Source of the DNA: Luteolibacter sp. LG18
GTDB taxonomy: Bacteria > Verrucomicrobiota > Verrucomicrobiia > Verrucomicrobiales > Akkermansiaceae
Reading direction: 5' to 3'
Assembly (NCBI RefSeq): GCF_036322585.1
Contig: NZ_AP024600.1
Coordinates: 2,790,001 to 2,854,000, forward strand
DNA: 64,000 nt
The notes below the pieces were generated by a model that worked only from the letters and a program-made list of their open reading frames with translations, made no database searches and was not told the origin of the DNA. Position 1 is the stretch's first letter, and the number at the start of each line of letters is the position of its first letter. The position numbers and the translations under genes are program-made. Shown here one piece after another: positions 62,401 to 64,000 of the stretch.

Positions 62401-64000
62401 GACCCAGGGCGTGGCCTTGACCACCGTGACGGCTGCGGCGGGCACTACGGTCCAGAGCGGCGCGCAGGGTTTCTTCGTCCCGGCGGTCGTGACCGGTCAT
62501 CTCTACTTGGATCTCAATGGCAACGGCCAGCAGGACTTCGTCTTCCATAATCTGGCGAACGTCGATGTGGTCGTGACCGACAGCCTCGGCAACACCCGCA
62601 CGGTGTTCACCGATGCGAACGGCGACTGGCGCGCGATCGTGCCGCCGGGTGCCACCACCGCGGTGATCAGCTCCTCCGATCCGGAGTATCCGGCCGGCTC
62701 GGTGGTGACGCAGGGCAGCGTGAGCACGAACTTCACGGCGATCGCGGGGGCGACGACGGGCAGCACGCCGGTCGGCTTCTTCTTCCCGGCCACGGTGAAC
62801 GGCCGCCTGTATGTGGACACCAATGGCAACGGCGTGCAGGACTCCGGTGAACCGGGGCTGCCGAACGTCGATGTGCTGGTGACCAGCGCGATCAATAACA
62901 CCCAGCGCGTGACCACGGACGCCTCCGGCAATTGGACGGCGACGGTGCCGCCGGGGACGACCACGATCGACATCGACAACGCCGATCCGCAGTACCCGAC
63001 CGGTTACCAGCAGACGCAGGGCACCGACCCCACGACGGTCACCGCGGTGGCGAGCACCACCGTTTCCGCGGGCAGCGCGGGCTTCTATCGCTCCGGCACG
63101 GTGAGCGGCCACTTGTTCGTGGACACGAACGGCAACGGCGTGGAGGACTCCGGTGAGCCGGGCCTGGCGAACGTCGACGTGCTGGTGACGGACGTGAATG
63201 GCAACACCCAGACGGTGACCACCGATGCGAACGGCAACTGGACGGCCACCGTGCCGCCGGGTTCGACGCTGGTGGACATCGTTGACACCGATCCGCAGAT
63301 CCCGGCGGGTGCCACCCGCACCGCGGGCAGTGATCCGGTGACAGTGACCGCAGTTGCGGGTGCGAACACCCCGGCCGGTGGCGGCGCGGGCTACTACCAG
63401 GCCGCGACCCTCGCGGGCCTGCTGTATGCGGACACCAATGGCAACGGCACCCGTGACGCGGGCGAGCCTGGCATCGCCGACGTGGATGTGGTTGTCACCG
63501 ATTCGCTCGGCACCGTGCGCCGCGTGGCCACGGATGTGAATGGCGCGTGGACGATCAATATTCCGCCCGGCAGCGCCACGGTCGACATCGACAACGCCGA
63601 TCCGCAGTTCCCGGCGGGCGTGACCCAGACCGAGGGCACCGATCCCACCACGGTCACGGCCATCGCTGGTCAGACGGTGAACGCGGGCAACGACGCGTAT
63701 TATCTCCCGGCGACGGTGACCGGTCTGGTCTACCGCGATGTGAACGGCGACGGCAGCTTGAACGGCAGCGAAGCCGGTTTGGCCGGGGTGAAGGTCCGCG
63801 TGACGGACTCCCTCGGTGTGGTGCGGGTGGCGACGACGAACGGTTCCGGTGTCTGGACCGTGAGCGTGCCGCCGGGCGACACCATCGCGGATGTGCTGGA
63901 GCTCGATGGCACCTTCCCGGATGGCGCGGTGCACCGCGAGGGCACCGATCCGAACACGGTGGTCGCGGTGGCCGGTTCGTCGGTCGACTCGGGCCGCGAT
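53441..64000 (+). CDS. giant surface adhesin with DUF11 and SdrD-B-like repeats (3' end outside the window)
   Basis: The frame is open from the ATG at 53441 to the window end, at least 3520 residues. It begins with a signal peptide (LIHPVLALAGLAAAYSQS), then an N-terminal domain like those at the front of IgGFc-binding-like/large bacterial adhesins (DYNGDRAGSV, FVFLYNPDSAAITVNV). DUF11-type beta domains follow (YTITMDNAGL... and FRLRVLNTGGTTLSTVSV), then SdrD-B domains (GFTYEDKGVSGFGGD, TDPNGDGNPSDG) and, from 59729, 14 copies of a 102-residue repeat. Each repeat has a Ca-binding-like loop DTNGNGTQDSGEP. It should be exported and act at the cell surface, perhaps in adhesion. An AGGAGG lies 17 bases before the start, further than usual. 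The long open frame on the other strand (58130-63934) is a shadow. Confidence 0.9.
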   Translation, partial: MTFRPALQGLRALIHPVLALAGLAAAYSQSIVQEYYVPMPEAQIRQTFLALASNTGTTMDSTVSMVAAVSGTKIVYDHWEDGYEVNLDSPTQSTTEIWGDGNDANGKPPGFANDPNGLPAGTVIALRNQIALPRNPSTFLYDGRDRVGATRGIVMTRASWATTPGAVLAGAAAMPSTLDWGTSFVIPVGENEIYPTPVTSSMFELTSLFVQASQPGTQVQIDKNADGVVDTTVTLGQGESYYVDRGVYRGATVVASKPVQVNIITGDIGGNYENRWYSIAPTAQWGTRYYSPVGTASNGNETFVFLYNPDSAAITVNVTTRVGASSVSIPAKSNYIYQMPQDSGASFINTAGKNFYAIATVGAKPTANNVYDWGFSLVQEADLTTSLSLGWGPGSSETTPTVNGNPVWVTAVKNTTVYVDYNGDRAGSVTDPLGGKCDASFQVSALQVLKLFDPDKDQTGMRVYTVDGTLIAGAWGEDPATAGSGNPYLDAGTTIPAFPVPVVRKASAIAIDANTAGLSIGDTLEYTITMDNAGLVALGNLLVLDALPAQVTYVANSTTRDGVAIADGTTGTPFPLDGSGVNVPVLQRGQTTSFKYRATITSAGSISNTVSTSYAGVTSNNTVSVPGGGTAATASFSVAAGTTTTSYAVGDGVYVTVTDPDANTSTTTVQTFTVIVKNTSTGDYETITLTETGVNTGIFRNTTALPSSSTAGLGPNDGTLNVFSGNALTVSYTDPIYGETATASATIAAATPTKILYLSTDGVGSPDQDLDRIDPVTSADSSTASTATITTGTATVAAAATTSGGSLGPFSSLTVAHTTGTGTNRLMMVAVNYEDDDVAGMSITGVTYGGVALTRLATQLSGQEASTQVWYLVNPASGTANVVVNATGVQAADTMHVGVTTFTGVSQSAPFGTAVTATGTGTTASVTAVSATGELVYATLALDDARAATTTSGQTELFNTTVGTANSDGIRSAATTKAGALATVSSWTTGSDAWACISVPIKPATTTGSLTFTQTPVLAENLVIPSGSVLGAQAYFTATTGTMPASPAVTATLRYGSTTIATSSSASSSGGILTFTFPALSSAVTVPSGQSIALDITTAVAGVVFRIDYDSTTKPSRITLPTSTVIHVDSVGVYDAPYPNGTLVSAPANGQVLYVRTVAGDPFGAYDITSLPLSIDGPGTAGDISTTLTDTNVVASTASSKTYEYQWRTGSTTGAYSIVATAKEGLENTIQAQRSTSVNLANLDVGTPSTVEFFTTGGASTLTYAANESIVVRVTDLDENKNAAAVETVTVTVTSSSGDSETITLTETGVNTGIFTATLPASATTVGTSNNGTLYAPTGSALGVTYVDPNDSTDVSTDSATVPAATAVDGVSITKTLISPADGQAIAGEAVQFRLRVLNTGGTTLSTVSVTDTFPTANLTYVSATTTPTGISGGTITWSNVGPLTQGQAAEIYVNFTANAAGGTVTNSAAVTAGTASSNSSANLTITRPRVTVTKTVVSPASGTAGKGDNVVFSIAIQNSGTTAIPTLPLEDLYSGDTFEYVSSSLTPNATGNGTILWNDITGSGSLAVGATQTLTVTLKVKGSANPATNTAAVNYAVDANNDSVPATSGSATLVTSAASISGFTYEDKGVSGFGGDIALPGVALTLYTDPNGDGNPSDGTVQAITTSLSDGSYEFLNLALGNYVVVESDPTGYSSVTDIDGVNDNRIKVTLTTLTATTGRNFLDLYIDPALYGTINGQVRNDTDGDGDLLDADTGISGVTVDLYTDPNGDGNPLDGTIYATATTNASGNYSFTLVPPGTYVVVETDLSGYASTADKTLPNDNRVPVTIAASQTSAANDFLDSNNLTLLGTIGNTVWSDVNNNGLLDSGEAGIANVAVQLYKSTQTPGTDTPYRTTTTDSSGVYSFAYVPAGSYVVYLPAANFATGGALVSAPLSSDFTDTADNQENNDDNGIQTASGQPVRSPVIAIAANETDNTVDFGFVPNTSLGSISGTVLEDTNNDNTGDTGIAGVTITLYSDPNGDGNQADGVVKGTAVTAADGSYSFTGLPPGSYVVVETQPSGYLNVTDTDGGVDNKVARTLTAGGSLAASFVEERPGTVTGHLYIDTNGNGTQDSGEPNLNGVTITITDSASGTVTTTTGTNGNWSASVQPGSASAKVDTASAQIPAGAVRTEGTDPTVVTVTGGGTVSAGNDGFYQSATLSGLVYRDVNGNGAQNGGEPGLSGVKVRITDVLGVVRDVTTNASGVWTVTLPPGLATVDVLELDATFPSGGVHGEGTDPNTVTAVAGTTTNGGTDGYYFPATVTGHLYIDTNGDGTQGAGEPSLANVDVVITASTGATQRVATDSSGNWTASVPPGTTIADIDETDPQYPAGATRTQGDDPTTFTAVAAQSTSGGIDGLYIPATVTGHLYIDRNGNGTEDSGELPLAGVALVITDSRSITRNVTTDTNGNWTVSVPPGTTIADIVDADPNIPSGAVRTEGTDPTTVTAVAGVSTSAGKDGFYQAATLTGHLYIDTNGNGTQDGAETGLANVDVKITDILGVVRVVSTNASGNWTVSVPPGSATVDVDNSDPQFPAGGTISQGSDPQTVTAVAGASTPAATVGYRILGLVTGHLYVDVNNNGNQDAGEPNLSNIDVLVTNSLSQTQTVSTDAAGNWVASVPPGSTTAGIDNADPQFPAGATLTQGSDPVTVTAVAGSSVPTTAVGYYISTLVTGTVFVDVNHNGARDNGEPGLAGVSVVVTDSNSVVRTVVTNSQGVWSASVAPGATTTSITESGPAFPSGFVRTAGSATGSVTAVVGTPVSVGSTGYYFPGTLSGHLFSDTNGNGVEDPGEPGLANISVLITDSLGNTQTVVTGSNGNWTATVPPGSTVVDIDNNDPDLPAGSVRTAGVDPVTVTAVSGQNTSAGSGTGFYQAATVAGHLYRDTNGNGTQDSGEPDLANVNVFVTSSTGATQTVVSGINGNWTASVPPGTTTIDVDETDPQYPAGATQTQGVALTTVTAAAGTTVQSGAQGFFVPAVVTGHLYLDLNGNGQQDFVFHNLANVDVVVTDSLGNTRTVFTDANGDWRAIVPPGATTAVISSSDPEYPAGSVVTQGSVSTNFTAIAGATTGSTPVGFFFPATVNGRLYVDTNGNGVQDSGEPGLPNVDVLVTSAINNTQRVTTDASGNWTATVPPGTTTIDIDNADPQYPTGYQQTQGTDPTTVTAVASTTVSAGSAGFYRSGTVSGHLFVDTNGNGVEDSGEPGLANVDVLVTDVNGNTQTVTTDANGNWTATVPPGSTLVDIVDTDPQIPAGATRTAGSDPVTVTAVAGANTPAGGGAGYYQAATLAGLLYADTNGNGTRDAGEPGIADVDVVVTDSLGTVRRVATDVNGAWTINIPPGSATVDIDNADPQFPAGVTQTEGTDPTTVTAIAGQTVNAGNDAYYLPATVTGLVYRDVNGDGSLNGSEAGLAGVKVRVTDSLGVVRVATTNGSGVWTVSVPPGDTIADVLELDGTFPDGAVHREGTDPNTVVAVAGSSVDSGRD
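59729..64000 (+). repeat. tandem 306-bp (102-residue) repeats inside the adhesin
   Basis: Units start at 59729, 60035, 60341, 60647, 60953, 61259, 61565, 61871, 62180, 62486, 62792, 63098, 63404 and 63710. All steps are 306 bp except one of 309, which adds one codon (GSGTGFYQ). The core is TGHLYIDTNGNGTQDSGEP, LANVDVVVTDSLG, GNWTASVPPGTT and DPTTVTAVAG. The unit at 62486 has DFVFHN instead of DSGEP. The array runs past the window. Confidence 0.92.

Noticed and set aside
58130..63934. 1934-codon open frame on the minus strand
   Set aside because: It lies opposite the giant adhesin, has a composition of Arg, His, Gly and Val typical of antisense to GC-rich repeats, and shows the same 306-bp period.

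Overview
The window (high G+C) most resembles a chromosome segment of a heterotrophic Verrucomicrobiota bacterium of the Luteolibacter/Verrucomicrobium kind. The evidence is a long secreted protein built of autotransporter-associated beta-strand repeats and ending in a DPDHDG-type calcium-loop tail, an ECF sigma factor translationally coupled to a FecR-like protein, secreted NAGLU-type (GH89) and GH63-type glycosidases, YHYH and MbnP/MbnH-type secreted proteins, and many intergenic palindromes. This taxonomic reading is inference from gene content. All functions below are read from translated sequence by family recognition; no database was searched.

Layout. 1-3.2 kb: the end of an FN3/CBM secreted protein and a secreted CE1-type esterase whose C-terminal LamG-like domain is cut off. 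3.07-7.25 kb: remains of an integrated element: the C-terminal end of a CBASS/Pycsar-type TIR effector, a tyrosine integrase split in two by an IS66-family element with clear 12-bp inverted repeats, and a 3' tRNA-Lys(UUU) fragment that looks like an attachment site. 7.4-12.3 kb: a leftward molybdate-type group (ModE-like regulator, TonB-dependent receptor, small molybdopterin-fold protein, ModA) preceded by ispH. 12.4-20.1 kb: YwaF-like membrane protein, DUF4240-like protein, GH63-like glycosidase, SDR and several unknown genes. 20.2-23.2 kb: ABC-F protein and a beta-lactamase-fold hydrolase. 23.2-29.3 kb: a two-component system divergent from an MbnP-MbnH fusion and a YHYH protein; the last two share an identical 18-bp element at the same 27-nt distance from their start codons. 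29.4-33.4 kb: truA, heme oxygenase divergent from a bacteriophytochrome without kinase, FMN reductase, and a decayed copy of the phytochrome 3' end. 33.4-41.4 kb: M14 peptidase lipoprotein, sigma/FecR pair, large beta-strand-repeat protein. 41.5-44.1 kb: LysR regulator and ilvD with a textbook LysR operator between them. 44.4-47.7 kb: GH89 enzyme and an EF-hand protein. 47.8-52.9 kb: a six-gene Dlt-like surface acylation operon (DltD-like, DltX-like microprotein, MBOAT, adenylating ligase, carrier protein, Fe/2-oxoglutarate dioxygenase). 53.4-64 kb: a giant SdrD-B-like adhesin that runs off the window, with a strict 102-residue tandem repeat.

The most interesting parts are (i) the Dlt-like operon, which has an unannotated 48-residue protein ending in the same F-x-Y-x-x-F pattern as Gram-positive DltX and adds a dioxygenase, suggesting that a hydroxylated acyl or aminoacyl group is placed on a surface polymer; (ii) the fused MbnP-MbnH gene sharing a control element with a YHYH gene next to a two-component system, probably a copper-related module; and (iii) the degraded island with the defence-gene fragment, split integrase and tRNA-Lys attachment remnant.
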